Position numbers and translations under genes: made by a program. A stretch of 20,145 nt of DNA from a virus. Location: IMG/VR virus record IMGVR_UViG_3300032323_000110, positions 1 through 20,145 of that record; one strand, given 5' to 3'. The notes under the pieces were generated by a model. That model saw nothing but the letters and a program-made list of their open reading frames with translations, was not told where the DNA came from and did not search any database. Each line of letters starts with the position of its first letter. Position 1 is the stretch's first letter. Of this stretch, positions 1-7,664 are shown one piece after another.

Positions 1-1470
1 GTGTCGGATTCTAAAGAAGGATGGGCAAAATCGCTTAGACAGCTCATTGCTCTTTTATATTCTGGTGAAATTCCAAAGTACGATGTATCCAAAGTTAGAC
101 CTGCAGGAGCTAGACTTAAGACCTTTGGTGGAAGAGCGTCAGGACCTGGACCTTTGGAAGAGCTTTATAAGTTCTGTATCGCCAAGTTCAAAGGGGCAGC
201 TGGTCGTCGCTTATCATCATTGGAATGCCATGATATTCTCTGCAAAATCGGGGAAGTTGTTGTTGTGGGCGGAGTACGACGCAGTGCAATGATTTCATTG
301 TCTGACTTGTCTGATGACAAGATGGCTCATGCTAAGGCTGGTAATTGGTGGGATGGTCAAGGACAACGAGCATTGGCTAACAACTCTGCTGTCTACGAAG
401 AGAAGCCGTACATTGGTCAGTTCATGCGTGAATGGTCATCTATCTATGAGTCGCATTCAGGAGAGCGTGGAATCTTTAGTCGTGCTGCATCGCAGAAACA
501 GGCTGCAAAGAACGGTAGACGAGATGCAACCTATGCGTATGGCACGAATCCGTGCAGTGAGATAATTTTGCGTCCTTATCAGTTCTGTAATCTATCTAGC
601 TGTATTGTTCGTAGCGATGATGATATGGATTCTTTGGAGCGTAAGATTCGTATTGCGTCAATTCTTGGTACTTTCCAAGCTTCGCTAACTAACTTCCCAT
701 ACTTGCGTAAGATTTGGCAGAAGAACACCGAAGAAGAAGCACTACTAGGTGTGTCTATGACTGGTATCTGTGATAACTCACTATTGAATAACCCTGATGA
801 TGCTGACTTACCAGCACGATTGGAGAGACTAAAAGATGTTGCTGTTACTACTAACGCTGAGTTCGCTTCTGCTATTGGTATTAATCAGTCTGTGGCGGTT
901 ACAGCAGTTAAGCCTGAAGGGACTGTTTCTCAACTCTGTTCAACTGCGAGTGGTATTCATCCTCAGCATAGTAAATACTATATTCGTCGTGTTAGAGCTG
1001 ATAACAAAGACCCACTAACACAGTTCATGATTCAGTCTGGATTCGTTGCAGAACCTTGCGTGATGAAGCCTGATTCAACAACAGTATTTAGTTTCCCTGT
1101 TGCTGTTGCTGATGGTGCTCTATTGCGTGATGATTTGTCTGCACTACAACACTTGAAGTTATGGTTGTTGTTCCAGAGACACTACTGTGAACACAAACCT
1201 TCTGTGACTATCTCTGTTAAAGAAAACGAATGGATGGATGTCGGAGCATGGGTTTACAAGCACTTTGATGAAGTTACTGGTGTGTCGTTCTTGCCGATGG
1301 ATGGTGGAACTTACAAACAAGCTCCTTACTCTGAGTGTACCGAAGAAGAGTATAAGGACTTGTTTAACAAAGTACCTAAAGATATTGACTGGAACAATTT
1401 TGTTGAATACACAGACAATGTGGAAGGTGCTCAACAGTTAGCTTGTACCGCAGGAGCTTGTGAGATTTGA
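1..1470 (+). CDS. Ribonucleoside-triphosphate reductase, class II monomeric (B12-dependent), 3' part
   Basis: Reduces ribonucleotides to deoxyribonucleotides for phage DNA synthesis, using adenosylcobalamin to make the thiyl radical. The 489 codons match the C-terminal two thirds of the Lactobacillus leichmannii-type enzyme. Seen: the active-site motif NPCSE (N183, C185, E187); a second cysteine C196 exactly 11 residues later, matching the C408/C419 pair of that enzyme; KPEGTVSQL near residue 303; a SGIHP then YYIRRVR block; and a terminal C482-x4-C487 pair that would pass electrons from thioredoxin. The reading frame is open at base 1, and the GTG there is probably internal, because family members continue upstream with the effector-binding region and the other redox cysteine. 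It is on the opposite strand to the structural genes. Family assignment is firm; the N-terminus is outside the window. Confidence 0.9.
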   Translation: MSDSKEGWAKSLRQLIALLYSGEIPKYDVSKVRPAGARLKTFGGRASGPGPLEELYKFCIAKFKGAAGRRLSSLECHDILCKIGEVVVVGGVRRSAMISLSDLSDDKMAHAKAGNWWDGQGQRALANNSAVYEEKPYIGQFMREWSSIYESHSGERGIFSRAASQKQAAKNGRRDATYAYGTNPCSEIILRPYQFCNLSSCIVRSDDDMDSLERKIRIASILGTFQASLTNFPYLRKIWQKNTEEEALLGVSMTGICDNSLLNNPDDADLPARLERLKDVAVTTNAEFASAIGINQSVAVTAVKPEGTVSQLCSTASGIHPQHSKYYIRRVRADNKDPLTQFMIQSGFVAEPCVMKPDSTTVFSFPVAVADGALLRDDLSALQHLKLWLLFQRHYCEHKPSVTISVKENEWMDVGAWVYKHFDEVTGVSFLPMDGGTYKQAPYSECTEEEYKDLFNKVPKDIDWNNFVEYTDNVEGAQQLACTAGACEI

Positions 1471-1829
1471 AAACTTGTTCTAAATGTAATCAGCTTAAAG
1501 AACTAAGCGAGTTTCAAAACGATGTACGACATCAAGATTCTAAGCAGTCTTGGTGTCGTCAGTGCGGCTACGCTGCTAAAAAGGTAAAAAGAGCAGAGAA
1601 CAAAAGAAAGGCTGTTGATTATCTAGGAGGAAAATGTCAAATGTGCGGAATAACTTCTGAATGTTTAGATATTTTTGATTTCCACCACAGAAATCCTCTT
1701 GAAAAAGAATCTAGCTTAAATGTTTTAGTGAATAAAAGCTGGGCTCATATTCAACCAGAGCTTGATAAGTGTGATTTACTTTGCTCTAATTGCCATAAAA
1801 TAACCCATTGGCGATTGAGAAATAAATAG
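1467..1829 (+). CDS. HNH homing-type endonuclease, zinc-binding
   Basis: A 120-residue HNH nuclease of the small free-standing phage type. The N-terminus has two CxxC knuckles (C4/C7 and C30/C33). The nuclease core has C57/C60, the histidine pair H73-H74 in DFHHR, and C106/C109 with H110 in LCSNCH, a beta-beta-alpha-metal fold. The start is TTG at 1467, overlapping the TGA of the reductase (TTGA), with GGAG about 10 bases upstream. The protein then begins MKTCSKC, as relatives do, so this non-ATG start is credible. Codon use looks more A-rich than in the reductase (AGA, AAA), which suggests separate acquisition. It probably cuts related genomes lacking the insertion; the target site is not visible. 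Confidence 0.85.
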   Translation: MKTCSKCNQLKELSEFQNDVRHQDSKQSWCRQCGYAAKKVKRAENKRKAVDYLGGKCQMCGITSECLDIFDFHHRNPLEKESSLNVLVNKSWAHIQPELDKCDLLCSNCHKITHWRLRNK

Positions 1830-1862
1830 TTTCCTTGTGTAGTCTCCTTCCGAGACCTTTAT

Positions 1863-1889
1863 GGCAGCCCTTCGGGGCTGTCTTTTTTT
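1863..1889 (+). terminator. Rho-independent terminator, UUCG loop
   Basis: An 8-bp stem (1863-1870 with 1875-1882, one G-U pair) closed by a TTCG loop is followed by seven T residues (1883-1889). It ends the + strand reductase/endonuclease transcript. The T run overlaps the stop codon of the convergent - strand gene. Read on the - strand the hairpin has no trailing T run, so it should be one-directional. A weaker inverted repeat (GTCTC/GAGAC, 1842-1856) sits just before it. Confidence 0.88.
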
Positions 1890-2313
1890 ACACTATTTCT
1901 ATAGAACAGTCTTCAGCTCTTTCAATCATTGGCATGATAAGACCCATAGCGACCTTAGACGAGCCAATCCAGTCACTCTTACCGTCCCAAGTCATTCCAA
2001 CGAGTAAGCAGCCCTCAGTGTTCTTGGAAGAGTTACCGCTGTGTATTCGTATGCCTGTAAACCCAGGGACATTAAGGAGTAAAGGTAATCTAGTCTTAAA
2101 TCTATTGGACATAGTAATACGAACATCGTAGACTCCTTTGGGGATTGCTGTTTTGTCTTGTTCTTTCCAGACTTTGACATCTTGACCTTCTACTTCACGA
2201 TATTTGTCTTCTAAGACATAGCACAGAGGACTTTGACCGTAGTCTGTTACTTCATAAAGCTGTCCTACTGTAAAAGTTTCACCAAAGTGTATTCTTTTCA
2301 GTAACAGTTTCAT
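1888..2313 (-). CDS. DUF5675-like protein, candidate lysis enzyme
   Basis: A 141-residue protein resembling the DUF5675 family: a short beta-rich start, an LED motif near residue 35, AIPKGVYDV (57-65), then GIRIHSGN (87-94) and GC at 101-102. H91 and C102 are the obvious candidate catalytic pair, with a spacing loosely like cysteine-dependent L,D-transpeptidases; that parallel is inference. It is the last gene of the late transcript, coupled to the holin by an ATGA overlap, and no lysozyme, amidase or transglycosylase is seen elsewhere in the window. Location suggests peptidoglycan cleavage at lysis. There is no signal peptide, which fits export through a holin. Family call is moderate, function speculative. 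Confidence 0.6.
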   Translation of the reverse strand: MKLLLKRIHFGETFTVGQLYEVTDYGQSPLCYVLEDKYREVEGQDVKVWKEQDKTAIPKGVYDVRITMSNRFKTRLPLLLNVPGFTGIRIHSGNSSKNTEGCLLVGMTWDGKSDWIGSSKVAMGLIMPMIERAEDCSIEIV

Positions 2314-2702
2314 TTAATCCCTTTAATCTTCTCAAAAGTTCGTAAGCTGCCTAAACCTAACATAGCAAAGACTAGCTCCATAAGGATGTCAGACATCAAT
2401 GCAGGAGGAGTTATTTGTAAGTTGAATGTAGCTACAGCCCACAATAGGATGTTGTATAGCACGAAGTTGTAGAACAGACCGAAGACACAAATCCAACCAA
2501 TCGCTGGTCTCCAGCCTGATTTGAACAAGTTCTCAGACTTAGCTTCTTCCTCATTCACCTTAATCTGTGCAAGAGCTAGTTGAAAGTCTTGGTCTTGAGC
2601 TGCTTTGAACAACTCAGACTGTGCTTTCTCTCTAGCATCTTTGTCAGGAATAACCTTGTCTAAGAGCTTTGCACCTAGTTCAATGATTGCTAGTGGGAGC
2701 AT
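2310..2702 (-). CDS. Holin, three-helix GTA type
   Basis: A 130-residue inner-membrane protein likely to form the lysis pore. The N-terminal half is a charged amphipathic helix (about 15-60). SGWRPAIGWICV (62-73) leads into a long hydrophobic stretch to about residue 92, enough for one or two helices, and a further helix spans about 104-120. It ends with RTFEKIKG. The SGWRP block and the RTFEK tail are hallmarks of the holin superfamily found with gene-transfer agents. ATG overlaps the stop of the upstream ejection-type gene (TAATG), and its own TGA overlaps the next ATG, placing it in a lysis cassette at the end of the late operon. Confidence 0.85.
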   Translation of the reverse strand: MLPLAIIELGAKLLDKVIPDKDAREKAQSELFKAAQDQDFQLALAQIKVNEEEAKSENLFKSGWRPAIGWICVFGLFYNFVLYNILLWAVATFNLQITPPALMSDILMELVFAMLGLGSLRTFEKIKGIK

Positions 2703-4651
2703 TATTCTTCACCAACAGCTGTGTCCCAGTTTATTCTATTTTCTACAGGAGCTGTAGGCTGTGTAGCTGTACCTGTTTGTCTAGCATCGGGACTGTTCAA
2801 GAAAGTATTAACTTCGTTGATATACTCACTGTCAATAATTCCTGAAGCGTTTAGTCTATCTACCAACTTAGCAGCTGCAGCACCTCCAAATTTAGGATTG
2901 CTACTAGCTCTTGACAAATCAGCTAAAGCACTTACAGCGTCTTTGTTTGTAGCGGCTTTTGCTAACAAACGAGGAGTAATTAAGAACACACCTGCTGTAG
3001 CTAGAATGTCTGGAAGCTTTTCACTAACTCCGTCAGGGGCTACAATATAACCAACACCGCCACCGAGAGCAGCAGTACCAGCTAATAGACCTTTATTACG
3101 AAGATAAGTACCTTGAGCTGAACCAGCAGCGTCTAAACCAATATTAGCTGCGTTCAAGATGTCTTTAATATCGTTAGCTTCGTTCTTAAACAGCTTAAAG
3201 AAAGCTTTGTTTAGCTCGTCATCATAATTAGCTGAACCTTTAGTAATCTTAGATGCAAAAGCTTGTACTTTTTCAGGAGAAGAAAAAGCTTGGTTCAAGA
3301 AACCGTATTTAAAGTCACCTAATACCTGTGCTGAAGCATCTGGACCTGCTTTGGCTGCGTACTTGTCAACTTGTGTAATAGCTTTAAACAAGTCTGTAGA
3401 CTTTTCAGTTTCAGCCAAGTCAAAGATATAAGCACCTGTTTTAGACGCAGACATATCCATGGCAGAATTAATTGTTTCATTAAACAATCCCTGAGTGCCT
3501 TCTCTGTAGTTTTTCTTTACTTGTTTATATTGATTAACTAAATCAGGACCTAGTTGTTTCTTAGACAAATCAATAACATTGTCCATCTGTTTTTCAACTT
3601 GAGATGCAAAGTTTGTATACGCAGCACCTTTAGCAGTTGAACCAACACCAGGAACAACCGCCTCTGATGCAGATTGTTTAAAAGCACTAATTAAATCATG
3701 AGCAGCACCAAACTCAATAGCATTGTCTTGTTTAATAATTTGCTCTAATACTGTTTTACGCTCATTAGCGGCATCTATATCTTTAATACGACCAATCCTA
3801 TCAAGTTCTGACTGAGCTGCAGCCTTAACAGGACGCATATCAACAAACACATTAAAGTCTTTAGACAAAGACTCATAGAATGGACGATACTTGTCTTTAA
3901 AATCTGCTCTTGCTGTGTTAATTAAAGCTTGGAAGTTTTCACCAGCAGCTCTTGATAAAGGCTCATCTGCTTTTAGTGCAGCTGTAAATGTTGGAGAAGT
4001 CTGTAAAGTTCCTTTAAGTTCTTCTACACCTTTTGAAATTGCAGTACGGACACCTTCTTGTTGTTTAGCAAACAAAGGAGCACCTGTACCGCTTTCTGCG
4101 ATGTTTTCTACAAACGCATCAAAAGGACGATTTGTTAGTTGTCCTCTAGTTAGAGTACCGCCACGCTGAGACAAATACTGTTGTGCAGCAACTCTAGCAT
4201 CATCAAAAGTACCAGCACGAGTAATGCCTAAAGAATCTAGTGCGTCTTTACCAACTCTGATTGTTTTACCGCCAAACGCAAATGCAAGGTTACCGCCTAC
4301 ATCCCATGCAGCGTTTTCTAGCAATGCTCCAACAGCTCTTCCACCAGAAACTGGCTGAAATAAAGATTCAGCACCTAAACCAAATGCTGTTCCTACTGTA
4401 GAGCCAGCTAAAGAAGGAAATAAAGTACGAGCAAAAGCTTGTCCTGCTGTTTGTCCTACTCTACCACCAGCTGGGCTCTTACTTAAATAAGCACCAGCGA
4501 TACCTCCTAAAAGACCTAAAGCTTCAGGAAACGGTGTTGTTGCACTGATAGGAACAGGACCAGAAGGTCCTGCAATGTATCCTCTTTGGTCACCGCCTGG
4601 TTCTAATACTGACTTTTGTTTTGCTGCTTCATCCCAATCAATTTTTGACAT
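2702..4651 (-). CDS. Large internal virion / DNA-ejection-type protein
   Basis: A 649-residue protein, the largest of three ejection-type genes. Residues 40-130 are rich in Gly, Ala and Ser with hydrophobic runs. The middle (150-510) is mostly charged and helical. Two hydrophobic segments (about 521-538 and 548-566) could insert in a membrane. The ends carry matching short motifs, IDWDEA (4-9) and INWDTA (640-645). The position just before the holin matches the last ejection protein (gp16-like) of T7-type genomes, but no transglycosylase motif is seen and it is half that length. ATG follows the upstream stop by one base, with AGGA 8 bases before it. Role is inferred from position and composition. 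Confidence 0.55.
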   Translation of the reverse strand: MSKIDWDEAAKQKSVLEPGGDQRGYIAGPSGPVPISATTPFPEALGLLGGIAGAYLSKSPAGGRVGQTAGQAFARTLFPSLAGSTVGTAFGLGAESLFQPVSGGRAVGALLENAAWDVGGNLAFAFGGKTIRVGKDALDSLGITRAGTFDDARVAAQQYLSQRGGTLTRGQLTNRPFDAFVENIAESGTGAPLFAKQQEGVRTAISKGVEELKGTLQTSPTFTAALKADEPLSRAAGENFQALINTARADFKDKYRPFYESLSKDFNVFVDMRPVKAAAQSELDRIGRIKDIDAANERKTVLEQIIKQDNAIEFGAAHDLISAFKQSASEAVVPGVGSTAKGAAYTNFASQVEKQMDNVIDLSKKQLGPDLVNQYKQVKKNYREGTQGLFNETINSAMDMSASKTGAYIFDLAETEKSTDLFKAITQVDKYAAKAGPDASAQVLGDFKYGFLNQAFSSPEKVQAFASKITKGSANYDDELNKAFFKLFKNEANDIKDILNAANIGLDAAGSAQGTYLRNKGLLAGTAALGGGVGYIVAPDGVSEKLPDILATAGVFLITPRLLAKAATNKDAVSALADLSRASSNPKFGGAAAAKLVDRLNASGIIDSEYINEVNTFLNSPDARQTGTATQPTAPVENRINWDTAVGEE

Positions 4652-4652
4652 A

Positions 4653-5798
4653 TTAGAGTCCTAATTCTTTTTCAACTGCTTTAGCAAAATCAGCCTCTTC
4701 TTTAGTAATTGGCTGTTTATTTTGAACTTTCTGTTTAAGAGCATTATAGCGACGCAAGTCAGTATAAATGTTATCCTGTTCTAAGGCAATGTTAAATCCT
4801 TGTAAAGAATTAAGTTTATCTGCTCTTTGGTATGAATCAGCTCTCTTAACCAAAGCACGATTTACTGCAATATCTTCTTTAAGCATACCAACAAGTCTTC
4901 TGATAGTTGCTGGCTCTTGTAGAGTTTCTGGCTTAGACTGTCTTAAGAAATCCAATTCTTTTGCAGCAAGAGAACCAGGTAACTGTTTTACAGCTGGAAG
5001 AACAAAGTTAGTAAACAAAGCATTCAATGTCTCTGTGTTACTTGCTTTTTCACTAACAGGAATACCTAAACCTGACAATGTCTTAGAAGCTGTTTTACTC
5101 CAGTTAGCAAACTGACCTTGGAATGAGTTAGGTAAAAGTTGGTCAATAACATCAATGTCTCTTGAAAGTTTAGCACCTGTACCAAGTAAGTCTTTAGCTT
5201 TACCAAGAGCTGCGACGACATCTTTAGATTCTTCTTTAGCTTGGTTTTTAGCAAAAAACTCACCCAATGCACCAAGATTAACTTCTGTTGTAGATTTTCT
5301 GGTTTCTAATTTACCGAAGTAAGGAATCTTACCTTGTGGACCAAGAATAAATTGCTCAGTTCCTGACTGATAAACCTGACGACCATCTTCGCTTAGTCCG
5401 ACCTGCTTAACTTTAGCTTCTCTTCTGTCTTCTGCTATAGCAATGTCTTTATCAATATCAGCAGCTCTTGCCGTAGCTTGAATAGCTAAGTCAGTGTATC
5501 CTCTTTGTCCTAGAGCCTGTGCAAACTGACGCAATCCCTGCGGTGTAGACACATCAAACTGTGAACGCATTTGCTGTACATCACGAATCATCGCTAATTG
5601 AGGGTCTTCAACACCTAGTAAACCTTGGGTTGCACGACCTAAACCACTACCAGCTTCCATAGCATAGAAACCAGCTAACTGTCCTGGAGCTAGTGCCGCT
5701 AACTGAGCATTTGTTGCAGTGTCTCTAGCAGCAACACTTCGTTGATACATTTCAGGAGTCATCCCGAACATACCGCCTACAATATTTCTTTCAGCCAT
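4653..5798 (-). CDS. Internal virion / DNA-ejection-type protein
   Basis: A 381-residue, mainly helical protein. The first 65 residues are Ala/Gly-rich (AALAPGQLAGFYAMEAG), then comes a charged region with DIDKDIAIAEDRREAKVKQ near 115-133. A second helical region contains FVLPAVKQLPGSLAAKELDF (about 277-296), and the C-terminus is Lys/Glu-rich. No enzyme motif or signal peptide is seen. It has a strong ribosome site (AAGGAGT, 6 bases before ATG) and sits between two other ejection-type genes with gaps of 1 and 9 bases. By order it corresponds to a gp15-like protein but is about half the size of T7 gp15; similarity was not tested. Confidence 0.5.
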   Translation of the reverse strand: MAERNIVGGMFGMTPEMYQRSVAARDTATNAQLAALAPGQLAGFYAMEAGSGLGRATQGLLGVEDPQLAMIRDVQQMRSQFDVSTPQGLRQFAQALGQRGYTDLAIQATARAADIDKDIAIAEDRREAKVKQVGLSEDGRQVYQSGTEQFILGPQGKIPYFGKLETRKSTTEVNLGALGEFFAKNQAKEESKDVVAALGKAKDLLGTGAKLSRDIDVIDQLLPNSFQGQFANWSKTASKTLSGLGIPVSEKASNTETLNALFTNFVLPAVKQLPGSLAAKELDFLRQSKPETLQEPATIRRLVGMLKEDIAVNRALVKRADSYQRADKLNSLQGFNIALEQDNIYTDLRRYNALKQKVQNKQPITKEEADFAKAVEKELGL

Positions 5799-5807
5799 AA
5801 TTACTCC

Positions 5808-6848
5808 TTAAAATCCGTAGTCTTGTGCAGCTAACATTCTTGTTTGTTCAGAGCCTCTGTTAGTGCCGTACTGAGAAGCTGTGGAAGGGTTACCAATTAA
5901 GTTATCAAACCAATTAGAAGATGGTGTTGATGCAAAATTAGTTGAACCAATCTGTCTACCAAAAGAACCTAACAAAGCCGCTGTAGGGTCTGTAATACCA
6001 GCCATTGTACGACTTGCACCGCCCATACCGCTAGACAATAAGTTACCAGCAGCAGCACCTGCTGTGGCTTGACGACCACCAATAGCAGAGCCCAGCTCAA
6101 ATGCTTGCTGTCCTAACTGCTCTACAGAACCTCCTAAACCTAACTGAGTTTGTAATGGGCTGTAGTATGCAGACAACAATGAAGGAACAGTAGCACCGAG
6201 TTGACCACCAGTACCAAATAAACCAGCACCAAATGTAATGTTTTGTTTAGCCATCTGGTCTGCATTAGCAGCTAATTGTAAGTCTTGGTTTGCAATAGAG
6301 TTGTAGTAAGCAGCTAACTCAGGATTGGTTTGAGCCATGTTTCCAGCAGAAGTGCCGCCTGTAGCTAATCCTGTACGACCTGTCGTAAACAAGCGATTAC
6401 GAATACCAGCAAGTTCTCTTTCTCTTTGAGGACCTAATAAAGCTTGCTGTCCTGCAATATAGTTTTGAGCAGCTTCTTGTGGGGAAGTGGCTAAGTATTG
6501 AGAACCTAGACCAAATAAAGACTGAGCAGCACCTGTTATAGGCTGTGTCAATGCTTGAGCAGCTGTAGGGTCATAAAGACTTGCTTGCGTTATAAGTCTA
6601 TCTCTAATAGCCTGTAGCTCAGGAGTTAGTTCATAACCAGCCCCTATAACATTGCCTTCATCGTCAAAGGTGAAATTAGATGAACCAAAGCCTGTAGTTA
6701 CTCCTACAGGTCTAAAGCGAGACATCTCAGCTGCTCTTATAGCAGCGTCCGCTTGCATTCTTGCCGCATTTTCTGATGCTTTAGCTTGTCTTCTAGCCCC
6801 TAAATAAGAGAGCCCACCGCCTATAAGTGCTCCTGCGAAACTTCCCAT
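5808..6848 (-). CDS. Internal virion / DNA-ejection-type protein, Gly/Ala-rich
   Basis: A 346-residue protein beginning with a short glycine-rich hydrophobic helix (MGSFAGALIGGGLSYLG), followed by an Ala-rich amphipathic helix full of small and basic residues. This is the usual start of podovirus ejection proteins that enter the cell envelope with the DNA. Residues 90-250 are rich in Gln, Ala, Leu and Gly (QALLGPQRERELAGIRNRL). The C-terminal 100 residues are Gly/Ser/Thr-rich and probably flexible. GGAG lies 8 bases before the ATG. It lies between the Gln-rich 166-codon gene and the 381-codon gene. Role inferred from composition and position. Confidence 0.55.
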   Translation of the reverse strand: MGSFAGALIGGGLSYLGARRQAKASENAARMQADAAIRAAEMSRFRPVGVTTGFGSSNFTFDDEGNVIGAGYELTPELQAIRDRLITQASLYDPTAAQALTQPITGAAQSLFGLGSQYLATSPQEAAQNYIAGQQALLGPQRERELAGIRNRLFTTGRTGLATGGTSAGNMAQTNPELAAYYNSIANQDLQLAANADQMAKQNITFGAGLFGTGGQLGATVPSLLSAYYSPLQTQLGLGGSVEQLGQQAFELGSAIGGRQATAGAAAGNLLSSGMGGASRTMAGITDPTAALLGSFGRQIGSTNFASTPSSNWFDNLIGNPSTASQYGTNRGSEQTRMLAAQDYGF

Positions 6849-6871
6849 ATTATTTACTCCGTTAAACTGTA

Positions 6872-7372
6872 TTAATACCAGTTGTTGTTTCTAAAAAAAC
6901 CACCAAACAATGAGTTTTGACCATATCCATAATTATAAGGATTAATAGTATAAGGGTTCACTGTTTTAGATTGTTGTTGAGGACTATAAAACGAAGAAGC
7001 TGCTCCTTGTGTTCCAGTCCTTGATAAAATTTCTATTAGTTGTCTAATTAAAGCTTCTGTATCTGCATTACTTCCTAAAGGAGACATATTTTCTAGCTGT
7101 GTATTTTGACCTACTGATGCCAGTGTGTTTCCAGTATTAATTGTGTTCTGCGGTACTGTTGTAAGAGGCTGCACACTCTGCATAGCTTGTGGTTGGGTTA
7201 AATTCTGTACAGGCTGTGCTGGTTGTATTTGCTGCTGTGGTTCAACAACAGAAATAGACGACGCTATTTTTGACGCAAAAGAATTGTCAACAGGTTGTTG
7301 AATCTGTTGTTGTTGAGGTTGTTGTACTGCTTTTATTAAAGGAGCAACAACACTTACTAATCCGCCCATCAT
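6872..7372 (-). CDS. Gln/Asn-rich low-complexity virion-associated protein
   Basis: A 166-residue protein of unknown function. A short hydrophobic start (GGLVSVVAPLIKAV) is followed by Gln-rich low complexity to about residue 100 (runs such as QQPQQQQIQQ). A small predicted helix (ALIRQLIEILSR, about 107-118) comes next, then an Asn/Tyr/Gly/Phe-rich tail (NPYNYGYGQNSLFGGFFRNN). There are two adjacent ATG codons (ATGATG); the second, at 7369, is 6 bases from GGAG and is the better start. The first overlaps the stop of the upstream gene. By position it could be an additional internal virion protein or a chaperone; composition alone does not decide. Confidence 0.5.
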   Translation of the reverse strand: MMGGLVSVVAPLIKAVQQPQQQQIQQPVDNSFASKIASSISVVEPQQQIQPAQPVQNLTQPQAMQSVQPLTTVPQNTINTGNTLASVGQNTQLENMSPLGSNADTEALIRQLIEILSRTGTQGAASSFYSPQQQSKTVNPYTINPYNYGYGQNSLFGGFFRNNNWY

Positions 7373-7656
7373 CTACTCCGACTAAAAATATAACCTAATT
7401 GACCGTTATTCAGCTTTAAAGGCTGTTCCATTTTAAACCCAATACTTTTTGCAAACTTCGCTAACTTAGTGTTGTCCTCTTCTATAATGGCTACCAGCGG
7501 AGTAGACACAAGATACTGCAATAAATTTAAATCTTCTAAATACTTCTTCTTTACTTTCGGTGTCCAGTTAAAGACATCCGTGTGAAACCAGTGCATACCT
7601 GCGAAGAACTCTAAGTACATTACATAGTCCTGACGCTGTACGACTGGTGTCTTCAT
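7369..7656 (-). CDS. GNAT-acetyltransferase-like protein, short
   Basis: A 95-residue protein. Residues about 52-77 read like the last strand-helix-strand of a GNAT fold (EEDNTKLAKFAKSIGF, the N-x-x-L...F...GF pattern). An MHWFHTDVFNWTP segment near residues 21-33 resembles the central strand of phage GNAT proteins found beside tail and ejection genes. At 95 residues it is well short of a full GNAT domain (about 140), and I do not see the acetyl-CoA loop (Q/R-x-x-G-x-G/A). It may be degenerate or use the fold structurally. The start lacks a clear Shine-Dalgarno site, 8 bases after the upstream stop. Confidence 0.55.
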   Translation of the reverse strand: MKTPVVQRQDYVMYLEFFAGMHWFHTDVFNWTPKVKKKYLEDLNLLQYLVSTPLVAIIEEDNTKLAKFAKSIGFKMEQPLKLNNGQLGYIFSRSR

Positions 7657-7664
7657 TCTGTTTA

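Noticed and set aside
1159-1434. 91-codon open frame antisense to the reductase
   Set aside because: The conserved reductase C-terminus explains the sequence; no supporting start signal.
1835-2131. 98-codon open frame on the + strand across the terminator
   Set aside because: It would read through the terminator hairpin and antisense to the DUF5675-like gene; non-ATG start and no ribosome site.
2721-3050. 109-codon open frame on the + strand within the 649-aa gene
   Set aside because: Antisense shadow of Ala/Gly-rich codons with no family pattern.
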